A stretch of 28,254 nt of DNA. Source: Pelargonium nanum (lineage: Eukaryota > Streptophyta > Magnoliopsida > Geraniales > Geraniaceae). This document shows, one piece after another, positions 12,301 through 22,052 of this stretch. The DNA lies in NCBI GenBank assembly GCA_036897485.1, contig JAYMTF010000925.1, positions 1 to 28,254 of the forward strand. The letters run 5' to 3'. A model generated the notes under the pieces. That model saw nothing but the letters and a program-made list of their open reading frames with translations. It was not told the origin of the DNA and did not search any database. Positions within the stretch are counted from its first letter, which is position 1; each line of letters starts with the position of its first letter. The translations under genes were made by a program, and so were the position numbers.

Positions 12301-14059
12301 GATAGGTATACTTAAGTCGAGAGGTAAGGCAAACAAACCATTAGGCCCAAACAAAATCGTCTCTATACCATATGAAATTTCAATAATGGGCCACTTTCGA
12401 GCCAAAGACGGGATCATAACCTGCTCTGATAACATGTTAAATTTGATAATGAGCTACACATAATGGCTTGCGCTTCCACTACTAAAAGGTCAACCTTATT
12501 AGTAGGGTTTTGCTTGCACCGTTATATGTCACATTTTCACTTTATATTTTACCGATGTGGGATCAACAAGGATCCATCTTTTGTCTAATATGGTGAATTT
12601 TGTATGAGAGGAACATGACTATTTGAGTTGAACTTCTCTCTCGCTAGTTTAAACTTCCATTCTTGTAATCCCTGTTTTATAGGGACTTATTTAGCTTAGA
12701 TTTTTACTTCTACTGGTAGAGATTTTTAGGATAACTTAGAGTTATGGTTGTATATAATCTAATAAACTAGTAGGAACCCAGTGGGATTAGATGAGCTGGT
12801 TAGGGATGTTATGGTTATACGAAATTAGATGAGACATAAGCATAAGAAGCCAATCTGTTACTGAGAGTGTGAACTACATATTTTGATATGGGTGTGTTAG
12901 GTCCATTCCCTTGTGACCAAACCTCTCCTTAACGGATTTTGCGAAATGTCCATGGGTGTCCTTGATATTATTCCTACGTCACATGAGAACATGATGAAAT
13001 TATGCATATCCCCATTGTCATAATGTAAATGAGCGAGATCTTCTCTAGTACTCTACACTCAATTCTGGGCTATGTATATTCCACACCATAATATGAATCA
13101 TATGACGGATTAAGGCGTAATCCATTGTCATCAAATGGTTAAAAATGTTTACTCTACTCTATTCTCCTACTATCCCAGCATGTTAACTATGATATATATG
13201 ATATTCTTTTGAAGGGTGGTAGATATGAATATGAACCTCAGAGGTATCCAATTCCTGCTGCTGCTACAAGGTAATGTTTTGATAAATAAGTTTGTTCATT
13301 TATATTTCTTTCATATTTGGAGTGTTTTTAATTTTTTTTTTAATTTCACCATCCAGATATGCAACTATTAATGACACTTATGAGCCTAGGATTCCAAACA
13401 ATGCAGTTGGTTCTGTCGTTAGATCAGGAGGGAGCAATATTTCCAACACTACTGAGGTATGTTTCAGTGAGCTTTGGTCTAATTGAATCATCAAGTGTAG
13501 CTCGTTATCAAATTTAACCTTGTGGAATTTGACCCTAACCGGTCATCTGTTGACTCATTTTCCTTGGCTTACCAAACACCAGAAACTGTGTTCCTGAACT
13601 GCTAAATGTCTAAATTTGTCCTGTAAAATGTAGGTGGCTGGTGTGAGGTTTAAGCTCCAAGATGCTCAGTCAGGTGGCTTGGAATCTGTTGAGATTCGTG
13701 GATCTTCAGAGCATTTGACTGCTGCACAGAGTGCCCTTCAGTCATACATGGGATCTACGGGACAAAACATGGTTCCTCAACAAGGTTCCTACCAGAGCAT
13801 GAACACTCAGCATGGTTCCTATCAGAACGTGAGCAGCCAGCAAGGCTCCTACCAGAACATGAGCAGCCAGCAAGGTTCGTACCAGAACGCGAGCAGCCAG
13901 CAAGGCTCCTACCAGAACGCGAATCCTCAGCCTGGTGCATACTCAAACATCAACACACAGCAAAGCCCTTATAGTCAGCAAGTAACCTACCCTAACATTA
14001 GTACTCCGCAAGGTTCATACCAGAACACTGTTGCACAGCCAGGCACGTACCAGTACTGA
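3365..14059 (+). CDS. Five-KH-domain RNA-binding protein, At4g18375-like
   Basis: Spliced from seven coding exons: 3365-3994, 10061-10531, 10728-10973, 11117-11329, 13215-13270, 13357-13456 and 13634-14059. All have GT-AG junctions and join in frame to give 713 residues. The lysine/arginine-rich N-terminus (residues 1-33) could act in nuclear targeting. KH1 is at about 45-145 (loop GKGG 61-64, acidic insert after it), KH2 at 158-232 (GKGG 173-176), KH3 at 314-390 (GKGG 330-333), KH4 at 397-470 (GQGG 412-415) and KH5 at 550-612. KH5 has RSGG at 561-564 instead of a GxxG loop. A Q/G/S/Y decapeptide-repeat tail follows (621-713). The paired KH1/2, KH3/4 and lone KH5 layout is that of the plant HEN4/RCF3/At4g18375 family, which binds RNA in the nucleus and acts in pre-mRNA processing; the target here is unknown. 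The ATG at 3365 is the first in the coding exon after the spliced 5' UTR. Exon joins were checked only by reading frame and family resemblance. Confidence 0.93.
4300..4790 (+). mobile_element. Probable copia-type LTR remnant with primer-binding-like site (intron 2)
   Basis: An AT-rich block at about 4300-4598 ends in ...AATTTCA. It is followed by TGGTATGAAGGC (4599-4610), which resembles the TGGTATCAGAGC primer-binding site complementary to initiator methionine tRNA. A short, non-coding leader-like stretch follows. The 5' border and the other LTR were not found, so this is a partial element. Confidence 0.4.
4995..5284 (-). mobile_element. Leader-like segment attached to LTR-like repeat A
   Basis: Read on the minus strand from 5284, this begins TGGTTTCAAAGA, a decayed primer-binding site. 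It then follows, with substitutions, the plus-strand sequence at 7780-8019; both include a CCTACGTG block and a CTTATGTTG-like block. It is therefore an inverted copy of the segment that follows repeat C. The far (left) end is uncertain. Confidence 0.55.
5285..5403 (-). repeat. 119-bp LTR-like repeat, copy A
   Basis: It starts TGCTAAGTTTCGATAAT and ends TTGATATTTAACA. Its two ends are near inverted repeats of each other (CAATAATTGGG...CACATAAT against ATTATGTG...CCAATATTG), so it can fold on itself. It has the same length as copies B and C. Confidence 0.75.
5480..5686 (-). pseudogene. Broken small reading frame, copy 1 (family unrecognised)
   Basis: Minus-strand translation starts MSQRDPLIIDHVT and, after a frameshift, continues SLNSDMFVRILGDRVDEQGKF. 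It is one of four colinear copies in the intron-2 array. I cannot assign a family. The ATG lies at the same place as in the copy at 7002-6805. Confidence 0.5.
6268..6450 (+). pseudogene. Broken small reading frame, copy 2 (family unrecognised)
   Basis: Plus-strand translation reads LLIIDSVAQEVFEEGYV, an in-frame stop, then YELLTENASLNFELFVRIL, EMVDEQGKFIVATEDGS and LYRVC before a stop. It aligns without gaps to the copy at 7002-6805 over about 59 residues. Confidence 0.5.
6568..6686 (-). repeat. 119-bp LTR-like repeat, copy B
   Basis: It starts TCTTAAGTTTCAATAATTGG and ends TTGATATTTAACA. It matches copy A along its length in the same orientation and is the reverse complement of copy C. A perfect primer-binding-site complement abuts its left end. 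Confidence 0.78.
6805..7002 (-). pseudogene. Small reading frame, copy 3, uninterrupted, 65 codons (family unrecognised)
   Basis: This is the only copy without an internal stop: it begins MAKRISLVIDPVTQQYF and ends GGNLCRVG then stop. Key shared residues are NTSLNSDLFVRIL and KFIVVTT. It is inside an intron, antisense to the host gene, and part of a repeat, so expression is unlikely. I find no known domain in it. Confidence 0.5.
7380..7546 (+). pseudogene. Broken small reading frame, copy 4 (family unrecognised)
   Basis: Plus-strand translation reads VVQQVFEE, stop, YVSYELSTANVSFNFDLFVRI, LGDMVDE, stop, GKFIAATTDANLYRVG, stop. It is colinear with copies 2 and 3, with two internal stop codons, one at the TAG in GATGAGTAGGGG. 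Confidence 0.5.
7661..7779 (+). repeat. 119-bp LTR-like repeat, copy C
   Basis: It starts AGTTAAATATCAATAATAGG (G in place of the usual initial T-G step) and ends CGAATCTTAACA. It is the inverted counterpart of copies A and B. It is flanked by primer-binding-like motifs pointing away from it on both sides: GCTTTGATACCA on the left and TGGTATTAGAGT (7780-7791) on the right. Confidence 0.78.
7661..8115 (+). mobile_element. Short TRIM-like element, copies C and D with leader
   Basis: Copy C (7661-7779) is followed by a primer-binding-like site (7780-7791), about 230 bp of non-coding internal sequence, and a 5'-truncated second repeat D at about 8020-8115 ending TTGATATTCAACA. This is the order of a terminal-repeat retrotransposon in miniature. 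There is no coding capacity. D lacks the first ~25 bp of the repeat. Confidence 0.6.
8116..8870. other. Intron 2 sequence with no recognised feature
   Basis: AT-rich intronic DNA between the TRIM-like array and the 80-bp tandem repeat. A GGTTGGTTGAAGAGTAA motif at about 8410-8427 repeats the end of the small-frame copies (compare 7531-7547), so a scrap of the same repeat may remain here. Confidence 0.4.
8872..9112 (+). repeat. Three-copy tandem repeat, period 80-81 bp
   Basis: Three adjacent units begin at 8872, 8953 and 9033, each opening CCTAATGC and closing with a TATGTATTATTC-like block. Units 2 and 3 resemble each other most closely (CCTAATGCGATTGCTCCC), so the last duplication is recent. 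It lies in intron 2 and is non-coding. Confidence 0.9.
11962..12568 (-). mobile_element. TRIM (miniature LTR retrotransposon) with 5-bp target duplication
   Basis: On the minus strand the 5' LTR is 12568-12435 (134 bp, TGTTGATCCCACAT...TTTAACA). A primer-binding site follows directly at 12434-12423 (TGTTATCAGAGC, one mismatch to the usual TGGTATCAGAGC). The internal region is about 330 bp. A polypurine tract GAGGGGGAG sits at 12109-12101, and the 3' LTR is 12100-11962 (139 bp). AGGAT lies on both sides, at 11957-11961 and 12569-12573, as the target duplication. There is no coding capacity. The LTRs share a core with the 119-bp repeats of intron 2, so the two belong to related families. Confidence 0.88.
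12099..12360 (-). repeat. Internal tandem duplication in the TRIM
   Basis: Two units starting CACTCCCCCTCA at 12099 and 12241 (142 bp apart) share GAGATGGGCAT, CTGCACGTGGATAGGT and CTTAAGTCGAGAGGTAAGGC. Each carries a copy of the polypurine tract, so the element contains two candidate plus-strand priming sites. Confidence 0.85.
13778..14056 (+). repeat. 30-bp coding minisatellite (decapeptide repeats)
   Basis: The last exon of the KH gene encodes about eight units of the form QQGSYQN-x-S-S. The four from about 13808 to 13927 are nearly identical at the DNA level with a 30-bp period; outer units have diverged. This makes a Q/G/S/Y/N-rich, probably disordered tail. Confidence 0.92.
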
Positions 14060-14400
14060 TATCAATTTGGGCATTTTTGTACGATAATTTAATAGTCATC
14101 ATCTTAGAGATCGATTATAAGGTTCACATGCTGCTGTAGGTGTAAACTAGATGCAACTCATTTGTGCTGTGCTGTTCGAGTGAATGATAAACATGTCACA
14201 GTGCAGGGATTTAGGTCATTTATCTTCCTATATCTGGATTCCTGTAAAGACAAATATAGGTTTGATGTTCGAGTCTTTCAGACATGAGGATCACTAGAAT
14301 CTGGTTAGTAATATTGTCGGAACATGACGCAGTTCTGGTCTGTTTTCCTATGATGCATGTCTCGGTTATTTTAGTCGGCCCATGGTTTTTAAATTATGTT
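14060..14400 (+). other. Probable 3' UTR of the KH gene
   Basis: The sequence directly after the TGA at 14057-14059 is T-rich and AT-rich with no further coding potential. AATAAA-like variants such as AATGATAAA near 14184 are present, but no single polyadenylation site stands out. The end at about 14400 is a guess from typical plant 3' UTR length. Confidence 0.4.
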
Positions 14401-16260
14401 CAAGACCAATATGAACTGTTATAGATGTGGTTCGCATAAAGTTTGTGTTTCACCAAGAGTTTCTCAGTTAAGTGCAGTGATCGGGACGTATAGATTTTAG
14501 TTTAAGGCGCACGTAAGCTAACATGTGATAAATATTATGTTTAATTAGGAGTGAATGAACAATGGTTGAGTTGAGACTTGATTTTGATTCAGCAGACAAG
14601 ATGAAATGGAGCCTGAAAACTAGGGTTACAGACACAATCCTCGTAACAAGGAAGCATGCTTGCCGGTATGAATTTGCTTGCTAGCTTGTGTTTTGTCAAT
14701 GCATTTCAAAGTCATTGAGCACAACACCACCATAATTCTACCTTGGAAATCACAACAATTTTGTTTGGTCTCTTATATCTCCCTCAGTGTATCTTATGCG
14801 TAGAGCTGACAATTTGGACTCGAATCCGCTGCCACCCGACACCTGACTTGTCTAACTTTTGGGTCGGTCGGATTTATCTGGTAGACTTTTGGGTTATGTC
14901 GGGTTGTGTAAATTTACACAATTCAGCACATTTTGTGCCTAGAAATCGAAATCCGACCAAACCCGATTGCAATCTCTACTTATGCATGTTTATCTTCACA
15001 AAATCTTGAACATATAGTGTGGTTTCTTGGCACTCACATCATCATGTGCTTCGCCTTCACAGCCCAAACCACAGCGGTATGTATGGTTTATAAAAATAGA
15101 GATGATTGGGCCAAATCAATTTGGTCACCCAGCCATTAATTGGCTTTGGGATTAGAGAATTGAATAGCACATCAAATGGATGTGTTTTGATACACCAAAA
15201 ATCCATTAATTCCTTAGACCTCTAAGATGATGATGGAGTGGACAGTTGGATTTGTGGACATTTCCATGAAAAAGATTGCAAGTTGTTAAGTACTTTTTGT
15301 TTGTTACCAGAACTTGTTTTAATGGTTTATTCTTTTTTTTTCCCCTTAGAATTGATACTTCTCCTCCCATCCAAAATAATTTCACACTTTCTTGTTCTTT
15401 ATTGTTCAAAAATATAAAAATAAGTATAGATTATTTAGAGAAACTTCTTCAAATAAACTTATTTTGAAAATAGTATTTATAATTCATGCTTATTCAATTT
15501 TTTTTAAAACACCCATTATATGATAGATAAATGCTATTTTGTAAAAAAAAAAAAAAAACTCTCAAAATATCATTACCTTATAATTCTTTTTCTAAATGAA
15601 AACGCATTAAAACGGTCTTTTCCAAACACTATCATATTTATAAAATCCGTTTAAGAAAATTAACCTTCAAATTCCTTGTAAAAGAAACCATCCTACTGTG
15701 TTGTCCTAAAATATGAAATTTCAAAAGTGCCCTTGAGATCAGCCTCTTGGGGCATATCTAGAGATTCCAAATTGGTCAGGCTGAGAAATAAGTAGCAGAA
15801 ATTGGCAAACAAAAGGTAGCAAGCAATTAAGCAAGCACATTGTCACTTCAATTTCATGGGTTGACTCTACAAAATGAAGTTGATATGGGGGTGGACATTC
15901 CATTTAGTACAGGGAAGTACAATGTCAATATGGTCCATCATCAAAATTAAGTCAAAATTGTTGATTAGGACATGAGTTGTTTTTTTGTATATCCATCCTA
16001 AAAATTGGATAATTCTAGCTTCTACTCAAATACCCATAATTGTCTTCACCAAATAAATACAAATGAAATTGCTCCTCCCACTTTGCCTACTTGCTGGACA
16101 AATATTCATCACCATCATCATATTCTCTGTCACATTTCATTGTCTCCAAAGGATTTTCTAGTACCACTTTCATTTAATGATTCTTGCACTGCCTCACCAC
16201 AGTAACCATCACCATTCCCATCTCCATCTTCAGTATTTACAACAGAATGATCCAATTATG
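14400..16260. other. Intergenic sequence, no gene seen
   Basis: AT-rich DNA with short, unremarkable open frames. A GC-richer patch at about 14808-14960 (CCACCCGACACC, TCGGGTTGTG) looks like a short dispersed repeat but I could not define its ends. Confidence 0.45.
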
Positions 16261-16263
16261 GTT

Positions 16264-16550
16264 CGCTTTTCGGCCCACGAGAGTTAGTATTCTCGGTAAC
16301 AATCGAACAGTTTCACTTTTAAATCATACTTATGTGTCGATTTTATTTTCGTTAGCGACAATCATATTCTTAGCAAACTATATGTAAATACTATTAACTA
16401 AGCATATTGCATGCACTAACCTACCTAGCTAATCTTGTTCCAAAAAAAGAAAAGAAAAAAGAGAAGATGTTAGTACACCTACTAATTAATACTACTAGGA
16501 ATGGTTGTTTCATATAAATCTTCTGTTTTGTATATGTGTACTACTATTGT
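16264..16550 (+). repeat. Dispersed direct repeat, copy 1
   Basis: Shares with 16752-16978 the blocks CGGCCCACGAG, TTAGCGACAAT, ATACTATTAACTA, GCATGCACTAAC, TTAGTACACCTACTA and AATGGTTGTTTCATATAAAT in the same order. This copy has an extra ~32 bp near 16320-16352. No terminal repeats or coding sequence were found. Confidence 0.8.
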
Positions 16551-16751
16551 TTGTTAATTTTACTTTAACCTTAAAAAAGCTGAAAGTAGCTGTCTGAAAA
16601 GAAGTTTGATAAAAGAACGGTTTGCAGTAAAGAAAAACAAAAAAAAGAAGAGAAAATTTATGAAATAACGAAAATTTTGGACTAATTAATTAACACACAA
16701 GTGAAAATCAAATTAACTTGAGACAAAATCAATAATATATTATTGATTCAC

Positions 16752-16978
16752 ATTTTGGCCCACGAGGGTTGGTATTCTTGATAACAATCAAACAATTTCA
16801 TTTGTTAGCGACAATAATTCTTAGTGAACAATATGCAAATACTATTAACTATGAACATTGCATGCACTAACTAAAATTGCTCCAAAACAAAAAGTTGAAG
16901 TTAGTACACCTACTATGTAATACAAGTAGCAATGGTTGTTTCATATAAATCATCCACTTTGTGCACTACTACTTCTAC
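16752..16978 (+). repeat. Dispersed direct repeat, copy 2
   Basis: Same orientation and block order as the copy 490 bp to the left, with internal deletions. It looks like an old segmental duplication or two copies of one non-autonomous element. Confidence 0.8.
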
Positions 16979-17435
16979 TACAAGCATGCATTTCACTTTT
17001 GGAAGATCCTCTATATTATGTTTGGTCACCTCAAGATGGAGACTGAATTCAAGAATTGATACATCCAGAAACATCCTTTTAAATTGTTCATCGACACTTG
17101 GTCACAAAACTAGGAACCATCACATCATAATGTATACCATCATTTTTTATGATAATTAAAAATACATCATAAGTTCTACAACACGTGAAACACTAACTCA
17201 TATCTTGACGTAAGTTATTCAAAATACAACACGAGTGTACAAGGGCATAAGAGATTTTAAAATAATAATAATAGCTTTGTAGAAAATAATAACATTTGGT
17301 ACCCTGTGGTTTCAATGTGCTACTGATCATGTATTGTACGTACTCTTTGGTAACATTTACGCTTTAATTAAGTGTAACATGAACTGTTTTTCTTTTGTGT
17401 GTGTTGTGTGTTATATATATCAACGTCTCAAATTA

Positions 17436-17800
17436 GATTTGATACCACTTGTTATGTATTAGCTAGTGTATGTTACGAATTCAAATCTACCATTTGGTAT
17501 TTGCTCCAGAATCGCAATTAGTGGAATGCACAAGTAATAACAAAATCAAACAATCAACAAATAATCATCAAATTCAACCAATTAGAATCACATATATTTG
17601 TGGTTCAGTCTAATTGTCTATGTCCAGGACGGGCTGCACTTCGCTTTTATTGGATTGATTTTTAAGGAAATTGAGATTTACACTAATCACTCTCTAAGGT
17701 TCATATAAAGGAAGAATGGGTTCCATAAAAAAAGCCTTAAAATTGCCCTAACACATTCCTTGCCCTCTCCAAGAGTTTATAAGCCACAAATATTAAAAGA
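17436..17800 (-). mobile_element. Copia-type LTR remnant with primer-binding-like site
   Basis: On the minus strand an LTR-like stretch reads down to ...CTAATACATAACA (17450). Two bases then separate it from TGGTATCAAATC (17447-17436), a variant of the initiator-tRNA primer-binding site. Within it, CAGCCCGTCCTGGACATAG and ATTAGACTGAACCAC resemble plant copia LTR sequence. No internal genes or partner LTR were found; the right border is approximate. Confidence 0.55.
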
Positions 17801-17809
17801 GCTGGTTAG

Positions 17810-20800
17810 TACACTAGACTGGAACTTGGAGATAGAGTGTCATATATTCAAATAAATAAATAATATATGTACCATTTGTATGTTAATTACTAAGTGCTAT
17901 TAACTATAGATGAGCTAGCTAGCTAGGGTTGTGGAGTTTTGTCATTAGTTGTTATTATATAATATCTATATATACACTAAAATGAATTGAGAAGCAAAGG
18001 ATGATATCTTTGAATAGTTGAACATTTCTCATAACTTATGTTATAAAATCTAATTAATTTATGCTAATCACATGGCCGGAAATTGTATGACTTTCACCTC
18101 AAGATACTCATCATTTCTTAGCCTATGTGTTTCGAAAACCAGCTGTGCTTGCTTTGATTATCAATTTCTCAACCAGCTTTATTCATTTCATATTTTCTTA
18201 AAAAGATTATACTAATTAAATTAGATTTGGATATCACAAACAATTATAAACTTGATATTCTCTTAGGGTATTACACACGGACAATCTTTTCGTTACATCA
18301 TATCAAGTTCTTAACTCGAAACATTCAATGCATATAAACATAAATATACGTAACTCGTAAAGTTGAAGTCATATGTATCGTGATAAATATCCTTTTTTTG
18401 TTGCTTTGTCATCTTTTTATTGAAGTTAACAAAATTTAATATTTTATGCATATTGGATCATGTTAACATTGATTTTCTTACAAACAATATCAAAACGTTC
18501 AATCGTCTAATGTGCATATTTGAATTTTCGAATGGTAAATTATATATAAAATGCTAGTTAGTATTCTTTAAGGCCATGAACCATTGTATTCTTTCCTTCC
18601 CAAATTTAATACTAAAATAAAGGAAAATTCCAAGAAATTTGTAAGAGATGAAGATCCAATATTCCAAAGATTATGAAAAATCCATTGGAGATTTTGTACA
18701 TTGGTTGGTACAGTGATGGGTAGATCTTGGCAAGATCTTTTCTCTATCAGTCAAACTAAAAACAAGAGGGTTTAAATAATATGATAGTATCAAACACTGA
18801 CAGAGAGAAAAAAAAAATGCATCATGCATATAACTTCACAGGAACGTTTGTCTCATGATCTATTTTTATAGCAAGAACTTGGAGATCCCAATATATTCCA
18901 TTGGATTATACTATAAACTATATAGTTGCTTATGTTTCTTTTAATAAATTAACAATTTCACATTACAAACTCCAATTATATTCAGATAGTTAAGATTTGC
19001 TTCAAAAAAAAAAAGATAGTTAAGATTCATTTCCTTGACAAATCAAATGATCCATTATGTGCAACCCAAGAATTGATGTCACTTAAAAATTACAATAAGT
19101 GATTATATATATGAAGTATATGAACAAAGCATTCCCATGCCCAACTTGATTTTGTAATAATTACAAAATCAAGACATTAAGTAATGGAAGTTATATTATT
19201 CAGCCTCTATTTGTACAGGACTTTTACCAACCTTTCAGAAATATAATATAAATGTTATTCAGAATATTGTGCAATGTCATATGTCTCGTGTACGTTATAT
19301 TTTATATATTAGACGTTCCGCATTAAAAATTCATAAAATAGTAATGACATTATATATGTTGTTCTATTATTCGTTTAAACATAACTTTAAACTAAAAGTT
19401 ATGAAATATATATTTATAGTGTAAATTGTCATATCACAATTTGTTCATCAAATTTTATGCCAAATTTGAGACATTTAACATTTTATATATATTTAAAATT
19501 TATTATTGTTATTCCTCAATATTAAACTTATAAGAGCAAATCTTAAACTTCATCAACATAATAATATTTTGTTTGTCAAATATTGTAATCCGTATAATTA
19601 TTTTTTGAACCAAACACGTAGTAACCTAGTGGCACTGGTTAAGGGTGCCTAAAATGCCAGCCAAACAATTGACTTTGAATAAAATGCTTTTACAAGTAAA
19701 AATCAACTACTAAATCATTAGCTTGATTGAACTAATAATATTGTGAAATCTACTTTTGCCAATGTCTTAAATGAAGCCTAACTCATAATTTAAGCTTTGC
19801 CAATGATATATAATATCTAATTAAAAAAGAATGTGACAGATAGGAGCTTGTAATTTATTCTACTTATAATACTATTTATTGGTTGCACGAGGACATGCTT
19901 TAAAGTATCTAATGATGGTCAGCCACTTAAACTAGCTTCCATATTTAATTAATTAATTGTACCAAGAATTTACAGATTGATTATTACAATTAAATAATAG
20001 ATATTATTTATTTATTTAGTTAATTAATTATTAATTCACATTTCCTAGAAAAGAATATCTTATTTTGTTTTTTGTAGTAATTATTTAAATGATAAATACA
20101 GCACTTGGTGGAGAAGGTGGTGGTGGAGATCATAGATTATAATGGTGGCGCATAATTTCATATCCCTCTAATGCAACTTTATTACTAATAACATATCTAT
20201 TATAATTATAGACATTTTGTGAGGAACAGAACAAACTTATTAATTTATATATATAGTTTATAATCAAAATGAAGAGCTAGTTTTTATTATTATTTATTTA
20301 TAGCTTTGACCCTCTTTTCTAACTTTTGTACAAGAAAATAATTGCACTAAACTTTTTCAGAAGATAACAATAAATATCAAAGAATGTATATTTTAACAAC
20401 AATACAATATTATTTAAGTAGATACGAAGTTGTTCATATTTCGAACTATTTTAACACTCTATATGATCATAATTTTTAAAAAATATATATTCTTGAAGAA
20501 AAGACAACAAAATTACTTAATAACACAAAATTTTACAAGTGGTTTAGTACTATTTATTTTGTGTATATATAAAATAAAATGAAACGGACCCTACATAGAC
20601 ATGCCACCACTTTACAGAGAGGGAAAGGAAAAAAAGAGTGCTTTTTGGCCACTAAAATCCACTCGTGCGAGAGATACAAAAAAGATTTGAATAAAAAATA
20701 ATATTAATCAAGGTTTACATCAAATCATCATCTTAGGATAATATATCCTTTTTATGTGTGTAATCAAGTAAGTGTAATATTTATTATGTTATGTTGTACC

Positions 20801-20940
20801 TATTCTTGTACAAGCTGCGGCCCTCCTAATATTTGTGATTTCTATGTAGTTTTTGTTCTAAAAATAGTATTTTATGCCCTTAAATTAGGTCTCAACTTTG
20901 AATTAAACTCATAACAATACATTCTCAAAGTTATTCCTTG
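17810..20940. other. AT-rich intergenic sequence, no gene seen
   Basis: About 3 kb of very AT-rich DNA without a recognisable gene. CCATTATGTGCAACCCA near 19052-19068 resembles the end of the 119-bp repeats and may be a scrap of that family. A short poly(A) with flanking duplication lies at 18984-19027. Confidence 0.5.
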
Positions 20941-20948
20941 CCTAAAAC

Positions 20949-21250
20949 TTTTTTTTATTATAGAAATTGTGAAGATTTTATTAAATCAAGTAATATGCGG
21001 TTAACAAATGCATAAACAGAATTGTAGTTATCACCAAACCAACCTGAGGGATCTGACACGGAATCAGTGGACCTAACAAGACAATGTGCCACTTGATTCG
21101 CAGATCTACAATATGAGTAGAAACAATACTATGAAACTGACTGGCTAAAAGAAGAACATTCCAAATAATAAGACCAAAAGCACTGGAGTCCGATCCTCCT
21201 CTCTAGTCTTTAATCCAGAAATAACCACGCTCTAGTCCGCCTCAACCTTT
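20949..21250 (-). mobile_element. 5'-truncated LINE 3' end, RNase H tail
   Basis: Minus-strand translation near 21110-20975 gives CRSANQVAHCLVRSTDSVSD followed by PSGWFGDNYNSVYAFVNRIL and DLIK. This is the characteristic end of the RNase H-like domain of plant LINEs (usual R.AN.VAH.LAR...W). It is followed after about 25 bases by AATAAAAAAAAG, a candidate poly(A) tail at about 20949-20960. Upstream the frame is broken. The 5' border is approximate. Confidence 0.7.
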
Positions 21251-21263
21251 AAATACTTTAGAA

Positions 21264-21290
21264 CTTATATATATATATATATATATATTG
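21264..21290. repeat. (TA)n microsatellite
   Basis: A run of about 12 TA units within intergenic DNA just beyond the LINE fragment. Confidence 0.9.
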
Positions 21291-22052
21291 TATAGTGGCT
21301 TTATTAGATGTGTGACTTCTCTTGAAATTTTTGCATGTGAAAATGTTGCACGCACTATTATAGTTTAAAGTATAAAATGAGAAGACTATTATTTGAATGA
21401 TATCTCAACTAAATATTTTGACATTGAGATTCATATAATGTAATTACGTTAACACTTAGTAAAAAAGAAATGCGTTGTGTTTGAAGACTTACGTAACTCA
21501 AATGCACATTAATCGATCAACGCTTAAATATGATACGACATTAATGGATGCATGGTTCACACCAAAAGAAGAAAAAGAGGAGAAGGCCAATAAAAGGTAG
21601 TCACACTCACATTCACATTATAGGCTGATGATGAGTTGAGTGAAGTAAAAACAATATGTGGAGGGAAGAAGTTGGATCTTGTATACTTTTCATACAAATG
21701 CACTGAATCAACAGAGACAAAAATGGATGGTAGGAACTATGCATGTTTTGTTCTTGCAAATCATGCAAGCTAAGTGTGGCATATATATAGGATAATAACA
21801 ATAGGTAAGCCCTACTTGATACCATCAACAAAACAATTTGCCAATTTGTCTACATTTAGCTCATCAAAATGCATGTACATTTCTTGTTTGTTACTTGTCT
21901 AAAATCAATCAACATATATACAGTGCTTTCACAATGCATTATAGTGACAACTGGGTCCATATAAACCTACAACCAAAATATGTGTGCGCATGCTCACTCA
22001 GACACTCACAACTTCAACCCACAGTTTAGAAGTTTCTAGGGCATTCATATAT

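Larger units (their letters stand above)
11330..13214 (+). other. Second large intron of the KH gene (1885 bp)
   Basis: It lies between the exons ending ...YESFK and starting GGRYEYEP; the donor is GT at 11330 and the acceptor AG at 13213-13214. It contains the TRIM at 11962-12568; the rest is AT-rich with no recognised feature. Confidence 0.9.

Noticed and set aside
13755..13946. Minus-strand frame with CSRSG-type repeats
   Set aside because: It is the antisense reading of the 30-bp coding minisatellite of the KH gene.
3995..14059. CRISPR array or bacterial-type system suggested by spaced repeats
   Set aside because: The repeats are too long, few and LTR-like, and the context is plainly a plant intron.
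15345..15700. Possible Stowaway-type MITE starting CTCCTCCCATCCAAAATAAT
   Set aside because: One Stowaway-like end is visible, but no inverted partner end or TA duplication was found.
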